A stretch of DNA of 64,000 bases, taken from Actinopolyspora halophila DSM 43834. Lineage in GTDB: Bacteria > Actinomycetota > Actinomycetes > Mycobacteriales > Pseudonocardiaceae. A program made the translations under genes and the position numbers. A model generated the notes under the pieces. It was not told where the DNA came from. It ran no database searches and saw only the letters and a program-made list of their open reading frames with translations. Positions 20,074 to 27,459 of the stretch are shown here, in pieces. Positions within the stretch are counted from its first letter, which is position 1. Every line of letters begins with the position of its first letter. The stretch is from NCBI RefSeq assembly GCF_000371785.1, contig NZ_AQUI01000002.1:4885352-4949351 (forward strand), in the 5' to 3' direction.

Positions 20074-21006
20074 TCAGCGGGACCCCGGCTCGACGTCGAG
20101 GCCCGCCTCGCTTCGGGTCTCGGCGAGCAGGAAGTCCAGTGCCGCCGTGTGCGCTCCGCTGCGTCCGCTCGGCTCGTCCCGCTCGGAGAACACCCGGGGT
20201 TCGGGGAAGTCCAACCGGGCAACGGAAAGGACCTCGTCGACCAGGTCCGACACCTCGCCGCGCAGCCCGGCCGGATCCACGGCGTAGCCCGCATCGGCCA
20301 GTCGCCGCTCCACGGGGTGCACCGCGAAGAGCTCCCGCGTCATGGGCCAGACACGGGCCAGTCCAGCACGCATCCGTTCCCTGCTGCCCTCCGTCCCGTC
20401 ACCCATACGTATGACCCACTGCGCGGCGTGATCCCGGTGGCCACGGGTCTCGGGCCACGCCGCCCCGGCCACTCCGGCCAGCACGGGGTCGCGGCTGCCC
20501 GTCAGCCTGCGCAGCAGCGCGCTGCGCCACGCCGCGCAGACCAACAACCGCGCGATCGAAGCGGCGAAGTCCCCGCCCGCACCGGGACCACAGTCGAGCT
20601 CGGTGAGCCGCACGTTGCGGAACTGCTCGGAACCGCGGGAGCGCGCCAGGGCGTTCTCGTCCCGTGCTCCGCCCTCCACCGCGGCTGCCCGGCCCAGCAG
20701 CTCCCGTGCGTGGCCGAGCAGCTCCAGCAGGATGCGGACCTGTTCCTGGTCCTCCTCCAGGTCGGGACCGCGGTGGCACCACTGGGCCAAACGCCACGAC
20801 AGCACCAGGGCGTCGTCGCCGAGCATCAAGCAGTAGGCCGAGAGATCCGCCACGGACACGTCGGTGGGAACCCCGCGGTCCACCCCCGCCAGGGGGTTGT
20901 TCGCGGCCGGGCGTACCTCCCACCCGGGGGACGGCCGGGCGTCCGGGATCCGCTCCTGCTGTCGGGGGAACTGTTCGGTCTCGCCTCCGAAACCCGAAGA
21001 GTTCAT
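20074..21006 (-). CDS. PaaC-like protein (phenylacetyl-CoA epoxygenase structural subunit family), orphan
   Basis: 310-residue protein whose residues from about 45 onwards follow the PaaA/PaaC ferritin-like family: LMLGDDALVLSWRLAQWCHRGPDLEEDQ, LLELLGHARELLGRA, SEQFRNVRLTEL, GDFAASIARLL and HRDHAAQWVIRMGDGTEGSRERM. PaaC is the structural partner of the diiron subunit PaaA in phenylacetate degradation. No paaA, paaB, paaD, paaE or paaK is present nearby. The ATG at 21004-21006 has a GAGGTGG ribosome site; the open frame continues 72 codons upstream but becomes Pro/Ser/Arg-rich. Confidence 0.78.
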   Translation of the reverse strand: MNSSGFGGETEQFPRQQERIPDARPSPGWEVRPAANNPLAGVDRGVPTDVSVADLSAYCLMLGDDALVLSWRLAQWCHRGPDLEEDQEQVRILLELLGHARELLGRAAAVEGGARDENALARSRGSEQFRNVRLTELDCGPGAGGDFAASIARLLVCAAWRSALLRRLTGSRDPVLAGVAGAAWPETRGHRDHAAQWVIRMGDGTEGSRERMRAGLARVWPMTRELFAVHPVERRLADAGYAVDPAGLRGEVSDLVDEVLSVARLDFPEPRVFSERDEPSGRSGAHTAALDFLLAETRSEAGLDVEPGSR

Positions 21007-21405
21007 GACCACCTCGATTCCGTGCCGCTGGGCCACCGAGACGATCGCCGAAGTGTGCTGCCAACGATGCGTTCTCACCGGGGGTGGGGTGGAGACGACT
21101 CCGGGGCGATCGCGTTCCGGCGCCGGTTCGGCCGACTCCGGGGGCGAGCGCGTCCGAGAGGATCCGGAGTCGGCGATCGGTCGAGGACCATCGGAAAACG
21201 CACCCCCAGTGTCCCACCGCACAGCGGAGAGCCCAACCGCGTGGCCGGAGAAGTCGTCCGGGATTCCGCACAGTCACCGCTCGGCTTCTTCCGACCGGGA
21301 TAACGGCCGAGGCGTACGTCTTTCGCCGCCGGGGGCGAAACTTCCCCGGGCAGTCGGCACCGCCGAGCAACCACCCACGCGCACCGAGCCGGAAGCTCCG
21401 AAGGC
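21007..21405. other. 400-base gap with hairpin and repeat fragment
   Basis: No gene seen. A stem TTTCGCC/GGCGAAA with a 6-base loop (21321-21340) could terminate the leftward gene that stops at 21406. Next to it, 21354-21378 carries a fragment of a dispersed repeat (GGCACCGCCGAGCAACCACC), also seen near 62057 and, diverged, at 46893. Confidence 0.5.
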
Positions 21406-21930
21406 TCAGCTCCGCGTCTCGTTACTCCGGGGAGGCGCGGACAGCCTCCTGCGCAGCAGCCAGTAGGTGGGCAACAGCACGGCCCAGACCACGGCCGTCG
21501 CGCTGCCCACGGGAAGCAGCGCCACGCTCATGTTCCTGTCCTGCACGCGGACGAGATCGGGATTGCGCGTGTCGAACTCGACCCGGACGAGTTGCCCCTC
21601 CTTGAGGTCGGCCGGGTAGAGGACCCCGCCCGGCGGGACGTAGACCCTGCCGTCCTCGGTGTTGAACCGCACGACGGTGCGGAAGTAGGAGTTCTCCACC
21701 ACTTCCGCCACTGCGGTGCCGCGGGACTCCTCGATGGTGCGGTCGTCTATGTGGCAGGCCAGCAGCAGCGCGGCCGCGAGCGCGGTGAGGAGCCCACCCA
21801 GCGCCAGCACCAGCCCCGGCGCGCGGCGCCCGAACCTCCGCCGTCCTCGCGGGGGATTCGGCTCGCCGTCCGAGGAGTCCGGCCCGTCGGTGGGACCGTC
21901 CGCCCCTCGGGTGTGCGTTTCAACAGCCAC
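21406..21930 (-). CDS. DUF3592-like membrane protein
   Basis: 174-residue protein with a hydrophilic 35-residue N-terminus and two membrane helices (about residues 40-60 and 138-158). Between them is an extracytoplasmic beta-rich domain: GTAVAEVVENSYFRTVVRFNTEDGRVYVPPGGVLYPADLKEGQLVRVEFDTRNPDLVRV. This pattern resembles DUF3592 proteins. The function is unknown. The start is the GTG at 21928-21930. It is divergent from menF, about 100 bases away. Confidence 0.75.
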   Translation of the reverse strand: MAVETHTRGADGPTDGPDSSDGEPNPPRGRRRFGRRAPGLVLALGGLLTALAAALLLACHIDDRTIEESRGTAVAEVVENSYFRTVVRFNTEDGRVYVPPGGVLYPADLKEGQLVRVEFDTRNPDLVRVQDRNMSVALLPVGSATAVVWAVLLPTYWLLRRRLSAPPRSNETRS

Positions 21931-22029
21931 GGCCGGTGATTATAGGCCAAGCACACCACCCGCGCGGAGCATCCGGTGGGCTTCGGCGGGTGTGCCTCGC
22001 CACGTGCGCGGGAGACCTACCCTCGAGTC

Positions 22030-23313
22030 GTGGAGTATTTCCAGCGCAACCTCACTGTCCGCACACGCGTGATTCCGTCCGGGCAGGAACTCCCCGACCT
22101 CCTGGAGTCGCTGCCCGAGGGCGTCTCCCCGGACACGGATCCCGTCTGCTGGCTCCGGAACGGCTCCGGACTCGTCGGCTGGGGCGAAGCGGCACGCATC
22201 GAGGCGCACGGCGGCGAACGGTTCGTCGAGGCCGACGAGCGATGGCGCGGGTTGGTCGCGGAGATGGACGTCGACGACGAGGTGGGACTGCCCGGAACCG
22301 GGCCGGTGGCCTTCACGAGCATCGCCTTCGCCGACGAACCCGGCTCGTCGGTGCTGATCGTGCCCGAGGTCGTCGTCGGTCAGCGCGCCGGGGTCCGCTG
22401 GATCACCACCATCGGTGGAGGGGAACGCGAGGTGCGCGGGGCTCCACCCGCAGCCGCCCCCGGAACCGTCCGCTACTCCGACGGGGATTTCCCGGCCACC
22501 CGTTACGGGGAGGCGGTGGCCGAGGCGGTGCGCCGGATGCGGAACTCGGAATCGCTCGACAAGGTGGTGCTGGCCCACGACCTGCTCGCCACGACCTCCG
22601 AACCGCTGCGCGGCAGATACCTGCTCGACAACCTCGCCCGCCGCTACCCGGACTGCTGGACCTTCGCCGTGGACGGTCTGGTCGGTGCCACACCGGAGCT
22701 GCTGCTTCGGCGCGCCGGGGACGAGGTCAACTCGCGCGTGCTGGCCGGAACGGCCTGGCCGCGCGACGGGCGGCCCCAGCACCAGCTCGTCACCGAGCTG
22801 ATCGACTCGGCCAAGAACCAGGGCGAGCACACGCACGCCGTGCGTTCGCTGGCTCGGGAACTCGAGCCCTTCTGCAAGGAGCTGGAGGTCCCCTCGACTC
22901 CCGAGGTGTTGCGGTTACGCAACGTGCTCCACCTCGCCTCGGACGTCTCGGGCAGACTCGATCCGGCGCTGGTGGAGAACGGGGAGGCCGGTCTGCTGCG
23001 GCTGACCCGCGCGGTGCACCCCACCGCCGCGGTCGGCGGGACCCCCACGACACGGGCCATCGAGCTGATCGACGAGCTGGAGGAGATGGACCGGGGGCGC
23101 TACAGCGGGCCGGTGGGCTGGCAGGACGCCGAGGGCAACGGGGAGTTCGGCATAGCCCTGCGGTGCGCCCGCATCACCGACGAGGGAAGCGGTTCCCGAG
23201 CACGCCTGTTCGCGGGATGCGGGGTCGTCGCGGAATCGGACCCGGACACCGAGGTGGCCGAGGCCGAGGCGAAGATGCTGCCGGTGCGGGAGGCGCTGGA
23301 AGGGGTCCGCTGA
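22030..23313 (+). CDS. menF: isochorismate synthase
   Basis: Chorismate-utilising enzyme that converts chorismate to isochorismate for menaquinone or siderophore synthesis, about 428 residues. Family motifs are clear: SLDKVVLAHDL, the long active-site stretch around VLAGTAWPRDG and ELIDSAKNQGEH, HLASDVSGRL, LTRAVHPTAAVGGTPTTRAIELI, and the C-terminal RLFAGCGVVAESDPDTEVAEAEAK. The start is uncertain: the GTG at 22030 (VEYFQRNLTVRTR) fits family length. menD, menE and menA lie within 10 kb and no siderophore genes are near, so menaquinone is the likely purpose. Confidence 0.92.
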   Translation: MEYFQRNLTVRTRVIPSGQELPDLLESLPEGVSPDTDPVCWLRNGSGLVGWGEAARIEAHGGERFVEADERWRGLVAEMDVDDEVGLPGTGPVAFTSIAFADEPGSSVLIVPEVVVGQRAGVRWITTIGGGEREVRGAPPAAAPGTVRYSDGDFPATRYGEAVAEAVRRMRNSESLDKVVLAHDLLATTSEPLRGRYLLDNLARRYPDCWTFAVDGLVGATPELLLRRAGDEVNSRVLAGTAWPRDGRPQHQLVTELIDSAKNQGEHTHAVRSLARELEPFCKELEVPSTPEVLRLRNVLHLASDVSGRLDPALVENGEAGLLRLTRAVHPTAAVGGTPTTRAIELIDELEEMDRGRYSGPVGWQDAEGNGEFGIALRCARITDEGSGSRARLFAGCGVVAESDPDTEVAEAEAKMLPVREALEGVR

Positions 23314-23472
23314 TCGAGCGATACCGGGGGCGCCGGCGTCACGACTCCCCGGAAGCGCCGGTGGCGACGCCCAGCCCCGCGCGGAACCGGCGCCACTGCC
23401 GCCGGGTGAACACCAGGGGTCTACCGCCGAGGTCAACTGGATGTGGAACCGCCATTCGAAACAGGTACCTCC

Positions 23473-23523
23473 CTATCTGATTTAAATACCATCTATCGGA
23501 TTACTCCCAGCTGAGTCTGATTT
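23473..23523. promoter_or_regulatory. three phased direct repeats upstream of the toxin-antitoxin pair
   Basis: Three copies of TCkGATTw (k = G or T, w = A or T) occur at 23476-23483, 23496-23503 and 23516-23523, exactly 20 bases apart, so all face nearly the same side of the helix. The first two share the longer form CTATCkGATT. The segment is clearly AT-richer than its surroundings and ends 16 bases before the antitoxin ATG. Antitoxins commonly repress their own promoter through such arrays; that role is inferred. Confidence 0.6.
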
Positions 23524-23539
23524 GTGCTAGCTTGTTTCC

Positions 23540-23851
23540 ATGACCGAGGAAACCCAGGTGACGATGTCGGAGCTACTCAAACATCCACGCCGAGTGTTCG
23601 ACAGGTTGCAGCACGAACGACGTCTGGTGATCACTCAGCACGGTCGAGCAGTGGGCACGCTGCAAGCACCCGATCCGGACGAGACTCAGCTCGACTCATG
23701 GGCCGACATGGGGGAAGCAACCACCGACTGGCGCGAGCGCCAGCAGGGGTTGCGCGACTGGCTACGGCACGCACCGGGCTGCACCACCGAAGCAGGACCG
23801 GACATCGGAAGCGAAGCGGTGCTGAACGACCGCGCGGAGACCGAGCGATGA
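23540..23851 (+). CDS. Phd/YefM-type antitoxin
   Basis: 103-residue protein. Its first 45 residues (TQVTMSELLKHPRRVFDRLQHERRLVITQHGRAVGTLQAPD) follow the Phd/YefM DNA-binding fold: a short helix with SELL, then VIT-HG-AVG. The rest is acidic and probably wraps the toxin. It precedes a PIN-domain toxin by about 50 bases, the usual antitoxin-first order. Such proteins neutralise the toxin and repress their own operon. The ATG at 23540 follows the phased repeats directly. Confidence 0.85.
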   Translation: MTEETQVTMSELLKHPRRVFDRLQHERRLVITQHGRAVGTLQAPDPDETQLDSWADMGEATTDWRERQQGLRDWLRHAPGCTTEAGPDIGSEAVLNDRAETER

Positions 23852-23900
23852 TCGCCACTCCGATCCGCGCAGCAGCTGTTCTCACTGAGGAGGTCACCTG

Positions 23901-24290
23901 GTGATCTACCTGGATACCTCAGCCGCGATCAAACTGCTCGTTCCCGAAACTCACTCAGCAGCCCTCGGGGCATGGCTAACCGCGCGTAACGAACCGCTCA
24001 TCTCCAGCAAACTGCTGCACATCGAGCTGCATCGTGCTCTGCTCCGTATCGACGCGTCCCAAAACACCAGGGAACACGCCGCCCAGATGTTGAGTGGACT
24101 ACATTTACGCCCGATCGACACGGTTGCCGAGTCGGCGGGTGTACTCGACGGACAACACCTGCGTTCACTGGACGCGATCCATATCGCCACTGCCCTGTCC
24201 ATCGCCCCTTCACCCGTGATCGTCACTTACGACACGGGAATGTCCGATCACGCGGTCCACCTCGGACTGGACACCGCGACTCCTCGGTAA
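23901..24290 (+). CDS. VapC-type PIN-domain toxin (RNase)
   Basis: 129-residue PIN-domain protein, probably a magnesium-dependent RNase acting on tRNA or rRNA. All four acidic positions expected for activity are present: Asp5 (MIYLDTSAAIKL), Glu42 (HIELHRAL), Asp91 (SLDAIHIATAL) and Asp111 (TYDTGMSDHA). The GTG at 23901 is preceded by a GAGGAGGT ribosome site. The pairing with a Phd-like rather than VapB-like antitoxin is common. The region looks horizontally acquired (AT-richer, no link to neighbours), which is inference. Confidence 0.9.
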   Translation: MIYLDTSAAIKLLVPETHSAALGAWLTARNEPLISSKLLHIELHRALLRIDASQNTREHAAQMLSGLHLRPIDTVAESAGVLDGQHLRSLDAIHIATALSIAPSPVIVTYDTGMSDHAVHLGLDTATPR

Positions 24291-24360
24291 CGCTCAACAC
24301 TCGTGAGGCTGGCAGAACACTGCAAACATTCTCATCCTCGCCCCGGCCTGCGCGTCGGTT

Positions 24361-24636
24361 TCAACCTTCCGGCAGGTACCGGGCCAGTCGCAGTCGCTCG
24401 GCCACCGCGGCAACGTCCCGCCGGGCGACGCCCGGATCGACCCGGTAGGCGGTGACCAGCTTGCCCACCACCCGCTCGGGAGGCTCTCCCCCGGCCAGGT
24501 CCCGCAACACCCGCGTGCCGGTGTCGGTCAGCCGGGCGGTGGACTCGTCACGCAGCAGCAGTCCCATACGAGAACTCCGGAACCTCCCGAACTCGGCGCC
24601 CACCACGACCACGGATCCACCGCAGAGACTAGTCAC
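24361..24636 (-). CDS. PqqD-like protein (orphan RiPP recognition element)
   Basis: Short protein, up to 91 residues, with a PqqD-like pattern: a basic GRFRSSRMGLLLRDESTARLTDTG segment, then a helical half VLRDLAGGEPPERVVGKLVTAYRVDPGVARRDVAAVAERLRLARYLPEG. PqqD-type domains bind leader peptides of ribosomally made, modified peptides. No radical-SAM enzyme, cyclase, peptidase or precursor gene is visible in the window, so it is an orphan. The start is unsure: a GTG at 24634-24636 has no ribosome site, and in-frame GTGs at 24610-24612 or 24604-24606 are as likely. Confidence 0.65.
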   Translation of the reverse strand: MTSLCGGSVVVVGAEFGRFRSSRMGLLLRDESTARLTDTGTRVLRDLAGGEPPERVVGKLVTAYRVDPGVARRDVAAVAERLRLARYLPEG

Positions 24637-24654
24637 GGCGCACCGGTCACCACA

Positions 24655-24674
24655 GTGAACCGTCCGAAGTTCAC
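24655..24674. promoter_or_regulatory. inverted repeat upstream of the PqqD-like gene
   Basis: GTGAAC (24655-24660) and GTTCAC (24669-24674) face each other across 8 bases, just upstream of the likely start of the PqqD-like gene. The spacing is too wide for a Rex operator. It could be an operator for an unknown dimeric regulator. Confidence 0.35.
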
Positions 24675-24867
24675 GCGAAGGTGCAACGTCGGGCGCGGGA
24701 GGGCTGCGTCCCCGCCCCGCGGGGACGTGTTCGACCGGCTCACCTTCCCGACTCCCCGCGGGCGAGAACCCCGCGAAACGACCGCGCCCCTGCTCCGACT
24801 CGCACTCCCGGCCTTCCCCGGTCCGTCGAGCAGCACTCCCACGCCCGTCTGGCCGACGGGGGTGGGC

Positions 24868-25530
24868 TCACGCGGTGCCGTCGAGCACGGCGGGCAGCTC
24901 GCCGATCGTCGGCAGTATGTGCGTGTGCGGAGCTCTGCCCAGTTCCGCGACGCCGTGCGCACCGGACAGCACGCCCGCCACCAAGCCCGCACCGGAATTG
25001 GTGCCCGCCAGCAGATCGTTGACCGTGTCGCCCACCACCATCACCTCGCGCATCGCCGACGCCGACAGCTTCAGGGCCGCTGTCAGAACCAGGTCCGGAT
25101 GCGGGCGCCCGCGGTCGACGTCCGAGGAGCAGAGCACGAGGTCGGCCAGGCCCGTCCAGCTCAGCGACTCGATGAGCAGATCGCGCGTGGTGGCCTCGAA
25201 GCCGGTCACCAGCGCCACCCTGATGTCGAGTGCCCGCAGGCGTCGAATGGTCTCGGTCGCGTGGGGCAGCGCGGTCACCGTCCCGGCGGACACGTATTCG
25301 GCCAGTGCCTCCTCGAACGCCGCGTGCGCGCGGGCCGCCAGTTCCCGGTCCCCGTCGAGGACCGCGCGGAACATGTCCGGCTTGGATCCACCGCGCAGTT
25401 CGCGGAACCGCTGCTCGAGGTCGGCGGGCAACGTCGCCCCGACCCGTTCCAACGCGGCCCGGAACGATTTCTCGACCACGCCGTTCTCGGCGACCGTGGT
25501 CCCCGCCATGTCGAGTACCGCAAGATCCAC
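24868..25530 (-). CDS. HAD-superfamily hydrolase, phosphonatase-like
   Basis: 221-residue HAD phosphohydrolase. Motif I is LAVLDMAGTTVAENG, with DMAGTT as in phosphonoacetaldehyde-hydrolase-like and beta-phosphoglucomutase-like members. Motif II is VALVTGFE and motif IV is MVVGDTVNDLLAGTNSGAGLVAGVLSGAH. The cap domain lies between residues 15 and 95. No phosphonate transport or aminotransferase genes are near, so the true substrate is unknown. The GTG at 25528-25530 is chosen for its GGAG site seven bases upstream. Confidence 0.8.
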   Translation of the reverse strand: MDLAVLDMAGTTVAENGVVEKSFRAALERVGATLPADLEQRFRELRGGSKPDMFRAVLDGDRELAARAHAAFEEALAEYVSAGTVTALPHATETIRRLRALDIRVALVTGFEATTRDLLIESLSWTGLADLVLCSSDVDRGRPHPDLVLTAALKLSASAMREVMVVGDTVNDLLAGTNSGAGLVAGVLSGAHGVAELGRAPHTHILPTIGELPAVLDGTA

Positions 25531-25609
25531 GACGTCACTCCACCCCGTGTCGCTCCCACGTATCGCGTCCACTCCCGCCGCCGAGGACGAACCGCCCCAC
25601 CCGAGCGGA

Positions 25610-25640
25610 ACGCCCGGCCGGTGAGGTTCCGGCCGGGCGT
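25610..25640. terminator. strong hairpin terminator after the aminopeptidase gene
   Basis: Perfect 12-bp stem ACGCCCGGCCGG (25610-25621) and CCGGCCGGGCGT (25629-25640) with a 7-base loop, just downstream of the leftward aminopeptidase stop. No T-run follows, as is usual in high-GC actinobacteria. Confidence 0.8.
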
Positions 25641-25658
25641 CTCACCGGTGAACGGGGG

Positions 25659-27173
25659 TCAGCCCGCGTCGTGCCCGCGGGCCAGCATCCGGTGCGTGTG
25701 GTCCAGCTGCTGCACCGCCTTCGGCGGGGCGGACCGGGCGGTCGCGGCCGTGTTCGGCACCCCGGTCGTCTCGCCCACCTGCGGCTTGCCCGAGCTGAAC
25801 AACCACTCGTCGAAGAACCCGTCGAGCTGCTGCCCCGAGATCCGCTCGGTCAGCGCGATGAACTCGTCCACCGTCGCGTTGCCGCCCCGGTTCTGCTCGT
25901 ACCAGCTCCGCACCGTGCGCAGCATGGCCTGATCACCGATCCGGTTGCGCAGCGCGTGCAGCGTCATGGCACCCCGATCGTAGACGGCGCCGTGGAACAG
26001 GTCCTCCTTGCCAGGATCGCCCGGCTCGACCTGCCAGAACTCGTCACCGGCCGGATGGGCGGAGTAGTAGTGGTCGAACAGCTCCTGGGCGGTTCCGTTG
26101 CCCTGGTGCTCGGACCACAGCCACTCGGAGTAGCTGGCGAAGCCCTCGTTGAGCCAGATCTGCGGCCAGTCCTGCACGGCCACCGAGTCCCCGAACCACT
26201 GGTGGGCGAGCTCGTGGGTGACCACCGAAGTGTTCGATCCGATCCTGAAGAAGCCCGGGCTGTAGACGGGACGGGTCTGCGTCTCCAGCGCGAATCCGAG
26301 CCCCTCGGCCGGAACCACACCACCCTGGGACTCGAACGGGTACTCACCGAAGAACCCCGCGAGGAAGTCCAACACCTCGGGGGTGCGTTCCACACTGGCC
26401 TTGGCAGGCCCCTTCAGGTCTCCCAGACCGTCGGCGTAGGCAGTCACCATCGGCTGCTCGAAGGCACCGGTCTTGCCGCTGACCTCGTACTGCCCGATGG
26501 CCAGGAAGGCCAGGTAGGTGGCGGAGCGGCTGGGCATCCGCCAGTTCCACCTGGTCCAGTCCCCCATCCTGGACCGCCCGGTCATCTTGCCGTTGGACAG
26601 CACCTCCGTGCCGTTCGGCACCGCCACCGAGATGTCGAAGCTCGCCTTGTCGCTGGGATGATCACTGCTGGGGTACCACCACTCGGCGATCTGCGGCTGA
26701 CCCACCGCCACCGCACCCGTTCCGGTGTGCTTCCAGGGAGTCCGACCGCCGACCTCCACCTCGGACGGCTTGTCCGCGTACTCGACCACGAAGGTGGCCA
26801 GACTTCCCTCGCGCAGGGCCTCCTTCGGCTCGACCCTCACCTCGGTCGCGTTCTCGCGGGTGACCTCGGCGGGCTCGCCGTTGACCCGCACCGACCGGAT
26901 GTCGAGCGCGAAGTCCAGGTTGAAGGTGCTGAGGTCCTCGGTCGGTTCGGCCACGATGGTCGTGGTTCCCCGCAGCTGGTCGTTCTCCGGCTGGTAGCGC
27001 AGCTTGATGTCGTAGTGCGACACGTCGTAGCCGCCGTTGCCAGCCTCCGGGTAGTACGGGTCACCGACACCCGACGCCCCGGGACTCGCGCTCCCGGCCA
27101 GGGCAGGGGTGGCGAAAACCGCCATGGCTCCACAGGTGGCTACGGCAGCGCGCAGACCTCGTCTCCGCAACAC
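25659..27173 (-). CDS. secreted M1-family metallopeptidase
   Basis: 504-residue zinc peptidase of the M1 aminopeptidase/ERAP family. A signal peptide is visible (basic RRRGLRAAVATCGAMAVFATPALAG, cleavage near ALA-G). An N-terminal beta domain is followed by the catalytic motif HELAHQWFGDSVAVQDWPQIWLNEGFASY, i.e. HExxH with the third ligand Glu 18 residues on. The canonical GAMEN is replaced by a VVPAEGLGFALETQTRP stretch, seen in related bacterial proteins. The GTG at 27171-27173 follows a GAGGAGG ribosome site. A small inverted repeat GGAAGT-CACC-ACTTCC lies upstream at 27268-27283. It probably digests peptides outside the cell. Confidence 0.9.
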   Translation of the reverse strand: MLRRRGLRAAVATCGAMAVFATPALAGSASPGASGVGDPYYPEAGNGGYDVSHYDIKLRYQPENDQLRGTTTIVAEPTEDLSTFNLDFALDIRSVRVNGEPAEVTRENATEVRVEPKEALREGSLATFVVEYADKPSEVEVGGRTPWKHTGTGAVAVGQPQIAEWWYPSSDHPSDKASFDISVAVPNGTEVLSNGKMTGRSRMGDWTRWNWRMPSRSATYLAFLAIGQYEVSGKTGAFEQPMVTAYADGLGDLKGPAKASVERTPEVLDFLAGFFGEYPFESQGGVVPAEGLGFALETQTRPVYSPGFFRIGSNTSVVTHELAHQWFGDSVAVQDWPQIWLNEGFASYSEWLWSEHQGNGTAQELFDHYYSAHPAGDEFWQVEPGDPGKEDLFHGAVYDRGAMTLHALRNRIGDQAMLRTVRSWYEQNRGGNATVDEFIALTERISGQQLDGFFDEWLFSSGKPQVGETTGVPNTAATARSAPPKAVQQLDHTHRMLARGHDAG

Positions 27174-27459
27174 GTGGTTACCTCCTCGAACACTGCTCGA
27201 CGCGAACACGCGAGGTGATCGTACGCCCACCCAACGCGATCACGCCGCATCAGCGGTGCACTCTAGTGGAAGTCACCACTTCCGGCCGAACACGACGGAG
27301 TCACGGAATTTGCCGAACGCCCGAGAAAAACGGCAACACCGCTGCCCACCGGTCCACAGCGGCCGGTGCCGTCGTCCGTCCGATTTCGGGAGCACAGCAC
27401 CGCGGACCGGTGAAGCCGCGGCGCGACGAACCCACCGGACCGGGAAACGAGAGCCCCCG

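Noticed and set aside
24655-24674. Rex operator upstream of the PqqD-like gene
   Set aside because: Arms GTGAAC/GTTCAC are right but the 8-base spacer is too wide for Rex; kept only as an unassigned inverted repeat.
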